52,061 bases of DNA from a bacterium (lineage in GTDB: Bacteria > Bacteroidota > Ignavibacteria > Kapaibacteriales > UBA7675). The stretch covers positions 1 to 52,061 of the forward strand of contig JAUIKM010000041.1 in the NCBI GenBank assembly GCA_030430495.1, in the 5' to 3' direction. Under the pieces are notes generated by a model. It ran no database searches. It was given only the letters and a program-made list of their open reading frames with translations, and was not told where the DNA came from. This document shows, in pieces, positions 9,246 to 18,213 of the stretch; the first letter of the stretch is position 1, and every line of letters begins with the position of its first letter. A program made the position numbers and the translations under genes.

Positions 9246-9629
9246 TCCCGTTATAGACTTACTACGAGTCGAATCACGGATTGAGAGAGCGAAGACGCTG
9301 CGACAACACACATTGTTCGGAGCGAACGGACAGTCGACAGGCAACACGGGACGGTAATCCGGGTCGAACAGGCAGGATCTCCCACGCGATCAAGAGTTAA
9401 TACAACACGTCTAAAATCGGTCAGCGGCGACGGCTAATAAGGGGTCGGCGATGGAATTCCCTCCCCCTAATCCAAACTGTCGCTTTTTTTGTCGACCGAC
9501 GCGACGGCGGCAGTCAGGACGACGTGGAGACGCCTCCGCGACACTCAGGCACGATGAGCTGGAAGCAGAGCGAAAACAATCAGGCATATCATACGATTTA
9601 TAGTACATCCATAGATTTCGGAGTTTCAG

Positions 9630-12600
9630 ATGCAGATTACTCGCCGGTTTACAAAGGACGGAGCCAGTCCTTTTGATCAGTTTGAATACACAACGCGCTC
9701 GTCCGTGCTGCGCAATACGGACGGATCGCCTGTGTTTGAGATGAATGACATCGAGGTGCCCAGGCAGTGGTCCCAGATGGCGACGGACATTCTGGCGCAA
9801 AAGTACTTCCGCAAAGCGGGCGTTCCCCTGAAAGACAAAAACGGCAAAGCGCTGCTCAACGAGGACGGCACTCCGAAAACCGGCTCGGAATCCTCGCTGC
9901 GTCAGGTCGTTGAACGTCTGGCGGGGTGCTGGCGTCACTGGGGTGAAGAACACGGCTATTTCAACAGCGCCGACGACGCGCAGGTGTTCCACGATGAAAT
10001 CGCCTATATGCTGATGAACCAGATGGCGGCGCCGAACTCGCCGCAGTGGTTCAACACCGGCCTCAACTACGCCTATGGCATCAGCGGCAAAGCGCAGGGC
10101 CACTATTATGTGGACGCCAAAACCGGCAAACTGCAACGCTCGACCGACGCCTACACACATCCGCAGCCGCACGCCTGTTTTATCCAGTCCGTCAACGACG
10201 ACCTGGTCAACGAAGGCGGCATTTTTGACCTGGCGACGCGCGAGGCGCGCATCTTCAAATACGGCAGCGGCACCGGCTCCAACTTCTCCCAGCTGCGCGG
10301 CGAAGGCGAACCGCTCTCGGGCGGCGGTATTTCCTCCGGTCTGATGAGTTTCCTGAAAATCTACGACCGCGCCGCCGGCGCCGTCAAGTCGGGCGGCACC
10401 ACGCGTCGCGCCGCCAAAATGGTGATTGTCGACATCGATCACCCCGACATCGAAAAATTCATCGAGTGGAAAGCGCGCGAAGAAGAAAAAGTCGCCTCGC
10501 TCGTTGCCGGCTCACGCATCAACCGCAAGCTGCTGCAGGCCATCGTCGACGAAGCCATTGAGAATGGCCACGACATGCACCAGAACCTCAAACTGGCCGG
10601 CCTCGCCAAAAAAGCGATCGACAACGGCGTGCCCACGTCCTACGTGCTGCGCTCCCTCTCTCTCGTCGAACAGGGTTTCACCGATCTGGATCTGCGCGAA
10701 TTCGACACGCACTACGAGTCGGACGCCTACGTGACCGTCAGCGGTCAGAACTCCAACAACTCCGTTCGCGTGACCAACGACTTCATGAAAGCGGTGCTCA
10801 ACGACGAGCCCTGGAAACTGCGCTGGCGCACAAACCGCGAAAAAACCACGGTGGTGAACGCCCGCGACCTGTGGCGCAAAATCACGCTCTGCGCCTGGAA
10901 AAGCGCCGACCCGGGCCTGCAGTTCGACACGACCATCAACGAGTGGCACACCTGCCCCAACGACGGCCGCATCAACGGCAGCAACCCCTGCTCCGAGTAC
11001 ATGTTCCTGGACGACACGGCCTGCAACCTGGCCAGCCTCAACCTGATCAAGTTCCTCAACCGCGAAACAGGCGAATTTAAAGTCGAAGACTTCCGTCACG
11101 CCGTGCGCCTCTGGACCATGGTGCTGGAAATCTCGGTACTGATGGCGCAATTCCCGTCCAAAAAGATCGCGCAGCTGAGCTATCAGTTCCGCACGCTGGG
11201 CCTCGGCTTTGCCAACCTGGGCACGATCCTGATGACCAGGGGCATTCCCTACGATTCGGACGAAGGCCTGGCCATCGCCGGCGCCATCAGCGCCATCATG
11301 ACGGGCGAATCCTATGCCACGTCCGCCGAAATGGCGAGTGAACTGGGCGCTTTCCCCAGATACGACAACAACCGCGACGAAATGCTGCGCGTGATGCGCA
11401 ACCACCGCCGCGCCGCGTACAACGGCCTGACGCACGAGTACGAGCACCTGACAATTACGCCGAAAGGCATCAGCCCGGCTTACTGTCCGGAAAATCTGGT
11501 GGTCGCCGCGCGCGACGCATGGGATCGAGCCCTCGACCTCGGTGAAAAACATGGATATCGCAATGCGCAGGTCAGCGTAATCGCCCCGACGGGAACGATC
11601 GGCCTCGTTATGGACTGCGACACGACCGGAATCGAGCCGGACTTCGCCATCGTCAAGTTCAAAAAACTGGCGGGCGGCGGCTACTTCAAAATCGTCAATC
11701 AGTCCGTGCATCAGGCGCTGCTCAACCTGGACTACAACGACCAGCAGATTGAGGATATCGAGAAATTCTGCAAAGGCCGCGGCACGCTGGTGGGCTGCCC
11801 GCACATCAATCAGGTCTCGCTGAAAGACAAAGGTTTTACGCCCGAAAAAATCGACCTCATCGAGCAGCAGCTCGACAATGTCTTCGACGTGCGTTTTGCC
11901 TTTAACAAGTGGTCGCTGGGCGAAAGCTTCTGCCGCGACCTGGGTTTCAGCGACGAAGAACTGAACGACCCGGCCTTTGACATGCTCACGGGCCTGGGTT
12001 ACTCCACGGCCGACATCGACGAAGCCAACGACTACATCTGCGGCACGATGACGCTGGAAGGCGCGCCGCACCTGAAGGACGAGCACCTGCCGATCTTCGA
12101 CTGCGCCAACAAATGCGGCCGCAACGGCAAGCGCTTCATCAAACCGCTGGCACACGTCAGCATGATGGCCGCCGTACAGCCCTTTATCTCCGGCGCCATC
12201 TCCAAAACGGTCAACATGCCGAATGAGTCGACCGTGGCGGAAGTGGCCGACATTTACCAGCAGGCCTGGGAAATGATGACCAAGGCAATCGCACTCTACC
12301 GCGACGGCTCCAAACTGTCGCAGCCGCTCAACTCTTCCATGACCGGCGAGCTGGACGAGCTCTTCCTGCTCGGCGCGGAAGAAGAAGCGTACGAAGACGT
12401 GCATCCGCAGGAAGTCCAGAAGAAAATCATCGAGCGCGTTTACCATCGCACGGAACGCCGTCGCCTGCCGAAAAAACGCCGCGGTTATGCGCGCGAGGCC
12501 GTCATCGGCGGACACAAAGTCTACTTCCGTACCGGTGAATACGAAGACGGCTCCGTCGGCGAGATTTTCATCGACATGTACAAAGAAGGCGCGTCCTTCA

Positions 12601-13160
12601 AAGGTCTGATGAACTGTTTTGCGGTGTTGGCCTCCAAGGCGCTGCAGTACGGCATGCCGCTGGAAGAGCTGGTCGACTCGTTCACCTTCACGCGCTTTGA
12701 GCCCGCCGGTCTCGTCGAGGGCCACGAAGCCATCAAAAACTGCACTTCGGTGCTCGACTACATCTTCCGCTCCGTCGGTTACGACTACCTCAAACGCACC
12801 GACTTCGTGCACGTCAACGCCGTGGACGAACTGCCTGCCAAAGGCGAGGGCGACGAAGACAATGACAGCGGCGGCGGCAAGCGCGGCAGCAACCCGGGAT
12901 CGACGCCCCAGGCGCGCAAGGACGACGACGACATCCAGCCGATCGGCTCGCTGATGGGCACGCTCGGACTCGGCAACGGCGTAAAATCCAACGGCAACGG
13001 CGCGGAGACGGCGCGACTGACGGAAGAAGTCAAAATCATGGAAGCGCGCAGCAAGGGCTACACCGGCGAGCAATGCCTGAACTGCAACTCGATGCGCGTC
13101 AAACGCAACGGCTCCTGCACTGTCTGCGAGGACTGCGGCAGCACGAGCGGATGTTCGTAA
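9630..13160 (+). CDS. nrdJ: Adenosylcobalamin-dependent (class II) ribonucleoside-diphosphate reductase
   Basis: 1176 residues, the long form of NrdJ. It reduces ribonucleotides to deoxyribonucleotides using a B12-generated thiyl radical, without oxygen or a second subunit. Seen: NSPQWFNTG, the redox Cys near residue 181 (HACFIQ), FKYGSGTGSNFS, and NPCSEYMF at about 451-458 carrying catalytic Asn, Cys and Glu, then APTGTIGL. A charged Glu/Gly/Asn/Asp-rich linker follows around 1070-1110. The C-terminus (about 1149-1175) has six Cys in C-x2-C / C-x2-C-x2-C and a final Cys, a zinc-ribbon that also carries the reducible tail cysteines. GGAG at 9619 supports the ATG. Single gene with its own terminator. 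Confidence 0.97.
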   Translation: MQITRRFTKDGASPFDQFEYTTRSSVLRNTDGSPVFEMNDIEVPRQWSQMATDILAQKYFRKAGVPLKDKNGKALLNEDGTPKTGSESSLRQVVERLAGCWRHWGEEHGYFNSADDAQVFHDEIAYMLMNQMAAPNSPQWFNTGLNYAYGISGKAQGHYYVDAKTGKLQRSTDAYTHPQPHACFIQSVNDDLVNEGGIFDLATREARIFKYGSGTGSNFSQLRGEGEPLSGGGISSGLMSFLKIYDRAAGAVKSGGTTRRAAKMVIVDIDHPDIEKFIEWKAREEEKVASLVAGSRINRKLLQAIVDEAIENGHDMHQNLKLAGLAKKAIDNGVPTSYVLRSLSLVEQGFTDLDLREFDTHYESDAYVTVSGQNSNNSVRVTNDFMKAVLNDEPWKLRWRTNREKTTVVNARDLWRKITLCAWKSADPGLQFDTTINEWHTCPNDGRINGSNPCSEYMFLDDTACNLASLNLIKFLNRETGEFKVEDFRHAVRLWTMVLEISVLMAQFPSKKIAQLSYQFRTLGLGFANLGTILMTRGIPYDSDEGLAIAGAISAIMTGESYATSAEMASELGAFPRYDNNRDEMLRVMRNHRRAAYNGLTHEYEHLTITPKGISPAYCPENLVVAARDAWDRALDLGEKHGYRNAQVSVIAPTGTIGLVMDCDTTGIEPDFAIVKFKKLAGGGYFKIVNQSVHQALLNLDYNDQQIEDIEKFCKGRGTLVGCPHINQVSLKDKGFTPEKIDLIEQQLDNVFDVRFAFNKWSLGESFCRDLGFSDEELNDPAFDMLTGLGYSTADIDEANDYICGTMTLEGAPHLKDEHLPIFDCANKCGRNGKRFIKPLAHVSMMAAVQPFISGAISKTVNMPNESTVAEVADIYQQAWEMMTKAIALYRDGSKLSQPLNSSMTGELDELFLLGAEEEAYEDVHPQEVQKKIIERVYHRTERRRLPKKRRGYAREAVIGGHKVYFRTGEYEDGSVGEIFIDMYKEGASFKGLMNCFAVLASKALQYGMPLEELVDSFTFTRFEPAGLVEGHEAIKNCTSVLDYIFRSVGYDYLKRTDFVHVNAVDELPAKGEGDEDNDSGGGKRGSNPGSTPQARKDDDDIQPIGSLMGTLGLGNGVKSNGNGAETARLTEEVKIMEARSKGYTGEQCLNCNSMRVKRNGSCTVCEDCGSTSGCS

Positions 13161-13191
13161 TCGCGCCTCAGCGACACAACGACAATTCAGC

Positions 13192-13223
13192 AAAAAGGCC
13201 GTCCATCTGGGCGGCCTTTTTTT
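13192..13223 (+). terminator. Rho-independent terminator of nrdJ
   Basis: GGCCGTCC / GGGCGGCC forms an 8-bp stem (one G-T pair) around ATCT, flanked by an A run and followed by seven T. It lies 32 bases past the nrdJ stop. Confidence 0.9.
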
Positions 13224-13324
13224 GTTTGAGGCTCCGTGAAATTTTTTTCAATAAAATTCACATTTGCCTGAGACTTTCATCAATTGCCTGTGTCAATGTT
13301 CCCGAAGCGATAACTCCGTAGTAT

Positions 13325-13394
13325 AGTGGTTTGTACAGAACAGCGCAGGGGGGCTCTTGAAACACCACGTTTCAACCCTGCGTTGTTTTTTTGT
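13325..13394 (+). terminator. Terminator-like hairpin with conserved 5' block, copy 1
   Basis: The 5' block AGTGGTTTGTACAGAACAGC (13325-13344) runs into a 12-bp stem: AACAGCGCAGGG (13339-13350) with CCCTGCGTTGTT (13376-13387). An inner GAAAC/GTTTC stem sits in the loop, and a T run follows to 13392. It looks like an intrinsic terminator, but no gene lies directly upstream, since nrdJ already has one. It is a sequence and structure match to copy 2. Confidence 0.55.
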
Positions 13395-13567
13395 TTTAAA
13401 CATTTCCGTCGCTGTGCCAACGCACACAGCACATTCCAGCGACTTTCTGTAACTCGCATTTCTTCGGGGTGTTGTACCTGGGTCTACGAAACCAACAGCA
13501 GACGTCTTCTTTGGAATTGGGGGCGAACGGGCGCACGGAGTAATATCCGTTCCATTCGCGTTAAAAG

Positions 13568-13636
13568 AGTGGTTTGTACAGAACAGCACAGGGCGAGCGC
13601 TATTGCAGTGATCGCCTTGTGTTGTATTATTTTTTG
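13568..13636 (+). terminator. Terminator-like hairpin with conserved 5' block, copy 2
   Basis: The same 5' block as copy 1 (25 of 26 bases over 13568-13593). The stem pairs AACAGCACAGGGCGA (13582-13596) with TCGCCTTGTGTTGT (13612-13625), followed by ATTATTTTTT. Relative to copy 1, one stem pair has changed on both arms (G-C to A-T) and another is now G-T, so pairing is kept while sequence drifts. Confidence 0.55.
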
Positions 13637-13725
13637 GCGCACTTACCCGGCGCAGGGCTTCCGGCACAGGTGTGTTCCACGGCACGCCAAACACTTTGAA
13701 CTTAAACCTTCACCTGAGGGCATGA

Positions 13726-13785
13726 GCACTTCGCCGCTTGTCGTTTCACTCCGCGGCTTGTTTATTCCTCTTGTTTGTCACCGGG
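13726..13785 (+). repeat. Dispersed intergenic repeat, copy B
   Basis: CACTTCGCC near the left edge, then CCGCGGCTTG, a pyrimidine run and CTTGTTTGTCACCGGG. It matches the copy at 41854-41909 in order and spacing, and the minus-strand copies at 46424 and 50311. Confidence 0.5.
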
Positions 13786-13913
13786 ATTGAATCCTGAAAC
13801 GGGTTTACAGCTTAACACTGCTCAGACGAGAGCACTAGACACAGCCCGCAGGTCAACACAGCTGCACACGATGAATAAACTCAAACGCCTTTGACACTAA
13901 ACACAACTGTTGT

Positions 13914-14351
13914 TTAAGACCGGTTCAGCGACGCGCTGAATCGCAGCGCAGAATTTACACTCGCAGACCAAAAATCACACAGAGCAATCACAACTGCACG
14001 CGCGACGACAATACGTACCGCGTCTGCCCCCGCTGTATTCAACCTCATGCCAGATGCAAACTCAACGACCTGAGGCGACACAACTGCACGCGCGACGACA
14101 ATACGTACCGCGTCTGACCCTGCTGTGTTCAACCTCATGCCAGATGCAAACTCAATGACCTGAGGCGACACAACTGCACGCGCGACGACAATACGTACTG
14201 CGTCTGACCCCGCTGTGTTCAACCTCATGCCAGATGCAAACTCAACGACTTGAGGCGACACAACTGCACGCGCGACGACAATACGTACTGCGTCTGACCC
14301 CGCTGTATTCAACCTCATGCCAGATGCAAACTCAATGACTTGAGGCGACAC
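13914..14351 (-). CDS. Possible repeat-protein fragment made of 30-residue units
   Basis: The minus-strand frame through the 90-bp tandem repeat stays open for 145 codons from a GTG at 14351 (open back to about 14391). It encodes four near-identical 30-residue units containing SPQVVEFASGMRLNTAG and RIVVARAV. There is no ATG, ribosome binding site or signal peptide, so this may be a decayed gene or no gene. In its favour, four of the six variable positions between units are silent third-codon positions, and the other two give only Val/Ile and Ala/Ser changes. Function not recognised. Confidence 0.25.
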   Translation of the reverse strand: MSPQVIEFASGMRLNTAGSDAVRIVVARAVVSPQVVEFASGMRLNTAGSDAVRIVVARAVVSPQVIEFASGMRLNTAGSDAVRIVVARAVVSPQVVEFASGMRLNTAGADAVRIVVARAVVIALCDFWSASVNSALRFSASLNRS

Positions 14352-14371
14352 AACTGCACGCGCGACGACAA
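13991..14371. repeat. Tandem repeat, 90-bp unit, 4.2 copies
   Basis: Full units start at 13991, 14081, 14171 and 14261, and a partial fifth at 14351 breaks off after CAACTGCACGCGCGACGACA. Spacing is exactly 90 bases. Only six positions vary among the four copies (unit positions 29, 37, 41, 47, 76 and 80). There are no spacers, so this is not a CRISPR array. Unit length divisible by three keeps frames open on the minus strand; in the plus frame that shares the same wobble positions each unit contains a TGA. Confidence 0.95.
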
Positions 14372-14974
14372 CAGCTTGAAGTTCACATGTTTAAACGTCA
14401 AGTCTTCAGATTGGGGCTCTAGTACTTGAGACTTAAACAAGACTTATACCTAAAAAAAATGGGCCCCGCCCCCCGCCACCGCCTGTCCAGTTTTTCCCAT
14501 TTTCCTCCACCTCCAGGCACACCCTATCAGCCCCTGATTCGTGGATTTTTCTTCTTCAGCCCGCATCCCTTCTCACCGGATGCCAGGCGTGGCGCGGCCA
14601 AACCTTCCGGATGGTTCGACTCCCGCAACATCCGCATATTGCGCCCGCCCTGCAAGTGTAAAAACGTCAACGTACCGTTTTCACCGCCAGGCGGGCAGTT
14701 AAACGCAGGTGAACGCAGTGACAAGCATCCCCAGACGCAGCAATTAAGCGACCACGATGCAAATACCCGGTGCGATTCCACGCCGCTGCAGAATACAGCC
14801 GGGAGGATACTCAGAAAACTGAATCAAACTCTTGTAGTGATTGCGTTCCGACAGATCGCGACCGGAAATACTCCACATTCATGAACTCGCTGCACGCCGC
14901 TTCCGCGGCTCCGGACCAGGCTCATAAAACTTAACACAATCACAACTCACTCTCCCGCGGCCGTCACGCCTTGC
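14372..14974. other. Gene-poor island, right part
   Basis: Nothing convincing. A frame at 14426-14884 (plus) is rich in Pro and Ser, has no ribosome binding site and starts in an AT-rich patch; I do not regard it as a gene. A run of C and G after an A8 tract (14450-14480) is compositionally odd. Confidence 0.45.
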
Positions 14975-14975
14975 A

Positions 14976-15013
14976 AATAAAAACCCGCCGAAGCAAACAG
15001 CTGCGGCGGGTTT
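14976..15013 (-). terminator. Rho-independent terminator of fumC
   Basis: On the minus strand AACCCGCCG pairs with CGGCGGGTT (9 bp, loop of 13) and is followed by TTTTATTTG. It lies 33 bases past the fumC stop. Confidence 0.9.
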
Positions 15014-15045
15014 CCAATACTTGAACATGTGTTCGACGACGCGGC

Positions 15046-16437
15046 TCAGGCGCGCGGACCGATCATGTCTTCAGGCCTGACGTACTCGTCGAATTGTTCT
15101 GCCGTCAGCAGCTCGAGTTTAATCGCGGCTTCTTTCAGGCTCAGGTTGTGCTCGTAGGCGTATTTGGCGATTTTAGCCGCGTTGTCGTAGCCGATGTGCG
15201 GATTCAGCGCCGTCACCAGCATCAGCGAGTTGTTGCGGTAGAAGTCGATGCGCTCGCGGTTCGCCTCAATCCCGTCTACGCAGAACTGCGTGAACATCGT
15301 GCACGTGTCCGAAAGCAGACGCACGCTCTGCAGGAAGTTGTAGATCATCACCGGTTTGAAGACGTTGAGCTCAAAGTTGCCGGATGCGCCGGCAACATTG
15401 ATCGCCGCGTCGTTGCCCATCACCTGCGCCGCCACCATCGTCATCGCCTCCGACTGCGTCGGATTGACTTTGCCCGGCATAATCGACGAGCCCGGCTCGT
15501 TGGCCGGAATGGTGATCTCCGCAAAACCGTTGCGCGGGCCGCTCGCCATCCATCGAATGTCGTTGGCAATTTTCATCAGCGAAGCCGCCAGCGTTTTCAG
15601 TGCGCCGTGGCCGAACACAATCGCGTCGTGCGCGGCCAGCGCTTCAAATTTGTTGGGCGCCGAAACAAAGGGCAGATTCGTCAGCGCGGCAATCTGCGCG
15701 GCGGCGCGCTGTGCAAACTCCGGATGTGTGTTTAAACCCGTGCCGACGGCCGTGCCGCCCAGCGCCAACTCGTACAGCCCCGGCAGCACGCCGTTGATGC
15801 GGTTAACCGCATTTTCCAGCTGTTGCACATAACCGGAAAACTCCTGTCCCAGCGTCAACGGCGTCGCGTCCATCAGGTGCGTGCGGCCGCTCTTGATGAT
15901 GCCCTTAAACTGATCCGCCTTGTAGCTCAGCGCGTCGCGCAGGTGCGACACCGCCGGAATCAGGCGGTGCACCAGGGACTCGGCCGCGGCAATGTGCATC
16001 GCCGTCGGGAACGTGTCATTCGAACTCTGCGCTTTGTTAACATCGTCGTTGGGATGCACCGGCGTTTTTGATCCAAGTTCGCCGCCCGCAATTTCAATCG
16101 CGCGGTTGGCAATCACTTCGTTAACATTCATGTTCGACTGCGTGCCGGAACCCGTCTGCCACACGCGCAGCGGAAAGTGCTCGTGCAGTCGTCCCTCAAT
16201 CACGTCGTCGGCCGCCTTGACAATCAGGTCGCGTTTTTCACCGGAGAGCAGGCCGAGTTCGGCGTTGACCAGTGCAGCGCTTTTCTTGAGAATTCCGAAT
16301 GCACGAATCAGTTCGCGCGGCATCGTTTCTTCGCCGATGGCAAAGTGAATCAGCGAGCGAGCCGTCTGCGCGCCGTAATACACCTGCGCAGGTACGGGAA
16401 TCTCTCCCATGGAATCGCGTTCAATACGTTGTTGCAT
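15046..16437 (-). CDS. fumC: Fumarate hydratase class II
   Basis: 463 residues, the usual length for the oxygen-stable class II fumarase, which interconverts fumarate and malate in the TCA cycle as a homotetramer. Seen: the N-terminal [27 protein letters not shown]-type [27 protein letters not shown] with the catalytic His region, and the superfamily signature [11 protein letters not shown]. The ATG at 16437 is chosen because this is where family homology begins; the frame runs on 33 codons upstream without it. It stands alone, with a strong terminator. Confidence 0.97.
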   Translation of the reverse strand: MQQRIERDSMGEIPVPAQVYYGAQTARSLIHFAIGEETMPRELIRAFGILKKSAALVNAELGLLSGEKRDLIVKAADDVIEGRLHEHFPLRVWQTGSGTQSNMNVNEVIANRAIEIAGGELGSKTPVHPNDDVNKAQSSNDTFPTAMHIAAAESLVHRLIPAVSHLRDALSYKADQFKGIIKSGRTHLMDATPLTLGQEFSGYVQQLENAVNRINGVLPGLYELALGGTAVGTGLNTHPEFAQRAAAQIAALTNLPFVSAPNKFEALAAHDAIVFGHGALKTLAASLMKIANDIRWMASGPRNGFAEITIPANEPGSSIMPGKVNPTQSEAMTMVAAQVMGNDAAINVAGASGNFELNVFKPVMIYNFLQSVRLLSDTCTMFTQFCVDGIEANRERIDFYRNNSLMLVTALNPHIGYDNAAKIAKYAYEHNLSLKEAAIKLELLTAEQFDEYVRPEDMIGPRA

Positions 16438-16715
16438 CGTGGCCGTCCGGGTAAATTGAGAGAATGCGGATTGACTGGCGGAAGTCGCCCAGGCCGGACC
16501 TGTTCCGCCCTGCACGACGCGCTGTATAACGAACATGTCGCCCCGAAATTATCTCGCCGCGCTACAGTCCGCGTCACCGTTTCGTAACACGCAGCCCGCT
16601 CCCTGCCGCCCGGCGCACATTTCCGCAGGCTGCAAGCCGGTTGCGCCCTAGTTTTGCACTCACACTGCCATCTCTACAGATCATTCTACCCTCTTACTCT
16701 ACTCAGGAGTTTTCC

Positions 16716-17288
16716 ATGCTTCGATCCGCATGTATTCTTGCACTTGTCTGTTTTGCCGTCGCTTTGGGCACACAGGAGATGCAGGCCCGCAAATTCAAAC
16801 TGAACAAAAGCGACGCCACCGGATGGTGGGGCTGGGAATGCAAGGACGGCAGCGCTTCCGGCTGGGCCGCGACCAAATCCGCAGCCAAGGACGCCGCCAG
16901 GGATGCCTGCGGCGGTAGTTCACTCAATGCCAACTACACTGAACCCGGCTCCAGCGCATACGGTACGCAGTACGAACTGGGCGTCTACTCCGGCGTGCTC
17001 GTGCAGACACTTGAAAATGACGACGTTTTTTACGATGCCGCGGAGATACGCGAGAGTGCCGCGAACTACCTCTTCGACGGCTCGTCGACCGATGTTACCC
17101 TCACGGACGCAGAGATCGTGGCGGCACAACTGCAAGCCTGGGGCATTTACCTGGGCGGCACAACGCAGGCGCAACTCACCTCCGCTCACAACCTGACGGA
17201 CGCGCAATTCCAGCGCATTGTCGATCAGGATTTCGACACCGGCTACGTCACCGTCGAAGGCGGCGCGCTCTATGTTTGGGAGTGGTGA
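16716..17288 (+). CDS. Small secreted protein, tandem pair member 1
   Basis: 190 residues with a signal peptide (MLRSACILALVCFAVALG, cleavage probably before residue 24). CAGGAG at 16704-16709 marks the start. The mature N-terminus has GWWGWECKDGSASGWAATKS followed by regularly placed Ala and a second Cys (RDAC), suggesting a small disulphide-closed domain. The C-terminal half is acidic, with LNDxxF-like repeats and QAWGIYLGG, and ends YVWEW. The Cys and Ala spacing recalls DUF4189-type secreted domains, but this is resemblance only. It is clearly paralogous to the next gene. Function unknown. Confidence 0.85.
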   Translation: MLRSACILALVCFAVALGTQEMQARKFKLNKSDATGWWGWECKDGSASGWAATKSAAKDAARDACGGSSLNANYTEPGSSAYGTQYELGVYSGVLVQTLENDDVFYDAAEIRESAANYLFDGSSTDVTLTDAEIVAAQLQAWGIYLGGTTQAQLTSAHNLTDAQFQRIVDQDFDTGYVTVEGGALYVWEW

Positions 17289-17321
17289 AACATTCTCCCC
17301 GCCTGATTAAACAGCCTTTTA

Positions 17322-17341
17322 AATCCGCTTTTGTTCGTCGC
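17322..17341 (+). repeat. Short dispersed element AATCCGCTTTTGTTCGTC
   Basis: This 18-base block recurs at 48768-48785 and shares its TTTTGTTCGTC core with the longer dispersed repeats. Confidence 0.4.
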
Positions 17342-17363
17342 GCAGAGTCAGGTTTAAAACACA

Positions 17364-17396
17364 GCAGGCCGTATCAGGGCTTTCCGTTCGGCCTGC
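17364..17396 (+). terminator. Hairpin after pair member 1
   Basis: GCAGGCCG (17364-17371) pairs with CGGCCTGC (17389-17396). The surrounding text (GGTTTAAAACACA, CAGGCCGTATC, GGGCTT) is repeated after pair member 2, so the hairpin was duplicated together with the gene. There is no T tract. Confidence 0.5.
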
Positions 17397-17565
17397 CTGA
17401 GCCCGCCGCATGGATTTCCGCGACGCGGCCGGTTCGCCAATCACTGCGCTCCCGTGCACAAAACTTGTCAGTCGCCGCTCCCGGCGGCGCGAGATCATCT
17501 TTTCCGCTCACATCTACACTGCCGTTTAACAATCCATTCTTCTGTTTAATTTCATGGAGATTACC

Positions 17566-18141
17566 ATGTTTCGAATCACGTGTTGTGTATTGTTAGTTGT
17601 TCTTGGCGTTGCCATAACTGGCCAGGACCTCTTCGCCAAAAAGTATCGTCTGCGCGAATCCGAAAAAACCGGCTGGTGGGGCTGGGAGTGCAAGGACGGC
17701 AGCGGCTACGGTTGGTCCCCGACCAAATCCGGCGCGCGCAACGAGGCCAAAGAAGCCTGCGGTACAGTCGACAATTCCAATTTCACCGACCCGCTTTCGG
17801 ACACATACGGCCTGGATTATGACGCAGCCGACAACTATGTCGGCGTTCTGGTGCAAACACTGGATAATGACGACGTGTACTACGATCCGAGCGAGATGTC
17901 TGAAAGCGCGGCTTTTTACATCTACGAAGGTTATACCGAAGACCCCAATCTGACCGCGGAGGAAATAGTGGCTGCGCAGTTGAACGCCTGGGGCATTTAC
18001 CTGGGCGGTGAAACGCGTCAGGAAATCATCGACATGCACAACCTGACGGAAGTGCAGTTCGACATGATCGTCGCGTTTGACTACGAAGAAGCCTACGTCA
18101 CCGTGGAAAACGGTCAGGATTACCTTTGGGAATGGTATTGA
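17566..18141 (+). CDS. Small secreted protein, tandem pair member 2
   Basis: 191 residues. The start at 17566 follows GGAG with proper spacing; an ATG 12 bases earlier overlaps that site. Signal peptide about 1-23. The mature part begins with KTGWWGWECKDGSGYGWSP, then TKSGARNEAKEAC, matching pair member 1 almost residue for residue. The C-terminal half has LTAEEIVAAQLNAWGIYLGG and ends DYLWEWY. Two Cys (in ECKDG and KEAC) are conserved between the pair. Secretion route: the general signal peptide only, with no T9SS domain. Function unknown. Confidence 0.87.
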   Translation: MFRITCCVLLVVLGVAITGQDLFAKKYRLRESEKTGWWGWECKDGSGYGWSPTKSGARNEAKEACGTVDNSNFTDPLSDTYGLDYDAADNYVGVLVQTLDNDDVYYDPSEMSESAAFYIYEGYTEDPNLTAEEIVAAQLNAWGIYLGGETRQEIIDMHNLTEVQFDMIVAFDYEEAYVTVENGQDYLWEWY

Positions 18142-18213
18142 CGCCTTCCGCGGCTGCCTGAACAACCGCTTTATGTCCATCCTGTTCGCCGTCGGGCGAC
18201 GGGTTTAAAACAC

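Larger units (their letters stand above)
9017..9629. other. Leader region between pyk and nrdJ
   Basis: 613 bases without a convincing gene. It holds an inverted repeat just after pyk (9041-9079), a promoter or NrdR-like block (9213-9245), and a GGAG ribosome binding site (9619-9622) that sets the nrdJ start. A 64-codon frame at 9163-9357 has no ribosome binding site or recognisable features and overlaps the regulatory block. I looked for a cobalamin riboswitch because nrdJ needs B12, and found none of its conserved boxes. Confidence 0.6.
13224..13990. other. Gene-poor island, left part
   Basis: No supported gene. It contains two related hairpins (13325-13394 and 13568-13636) and one copy of a dispersed intergenic repeat (13726-13785). 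Open frames on both strands lack ribosome binding sites and simply run through the hairpins. Confidence 0.55.

Noticed and set aside
9163-9357. 64-codon plus-strand frame as a gene
   Set aside because: No ribosome binding site, no features, and it covers the probable regulatory block upstream of nrdJ.
9300-9629. Cobalamin riboswitch before nrdJ
   Set aside because: GGTAATCCGGG and GTCAGGAC vaguely resemble parts of it, but the GCCACTG core and the closing B12 box are missing.
10512-13193. 893-codon open frame on the minus strand opposite nrdJ
   Set aside because: It mirrors the codon bias of a real GC-rich gene and has no ribosome binding site or homology; nrdJ on the plus strand is unmistakable.
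13991-14371. CRISPR array
   Set aside because: The 90-bp units are contiguous with no unique spacers, and there are no cas genes.
14426-14884. 152-codon plus-strand frame as a gene
   Set aside because: Pro/Ser/Arg-rich translation without domain, signal or ribosome binding site; neighbouring DNA looks decayed.
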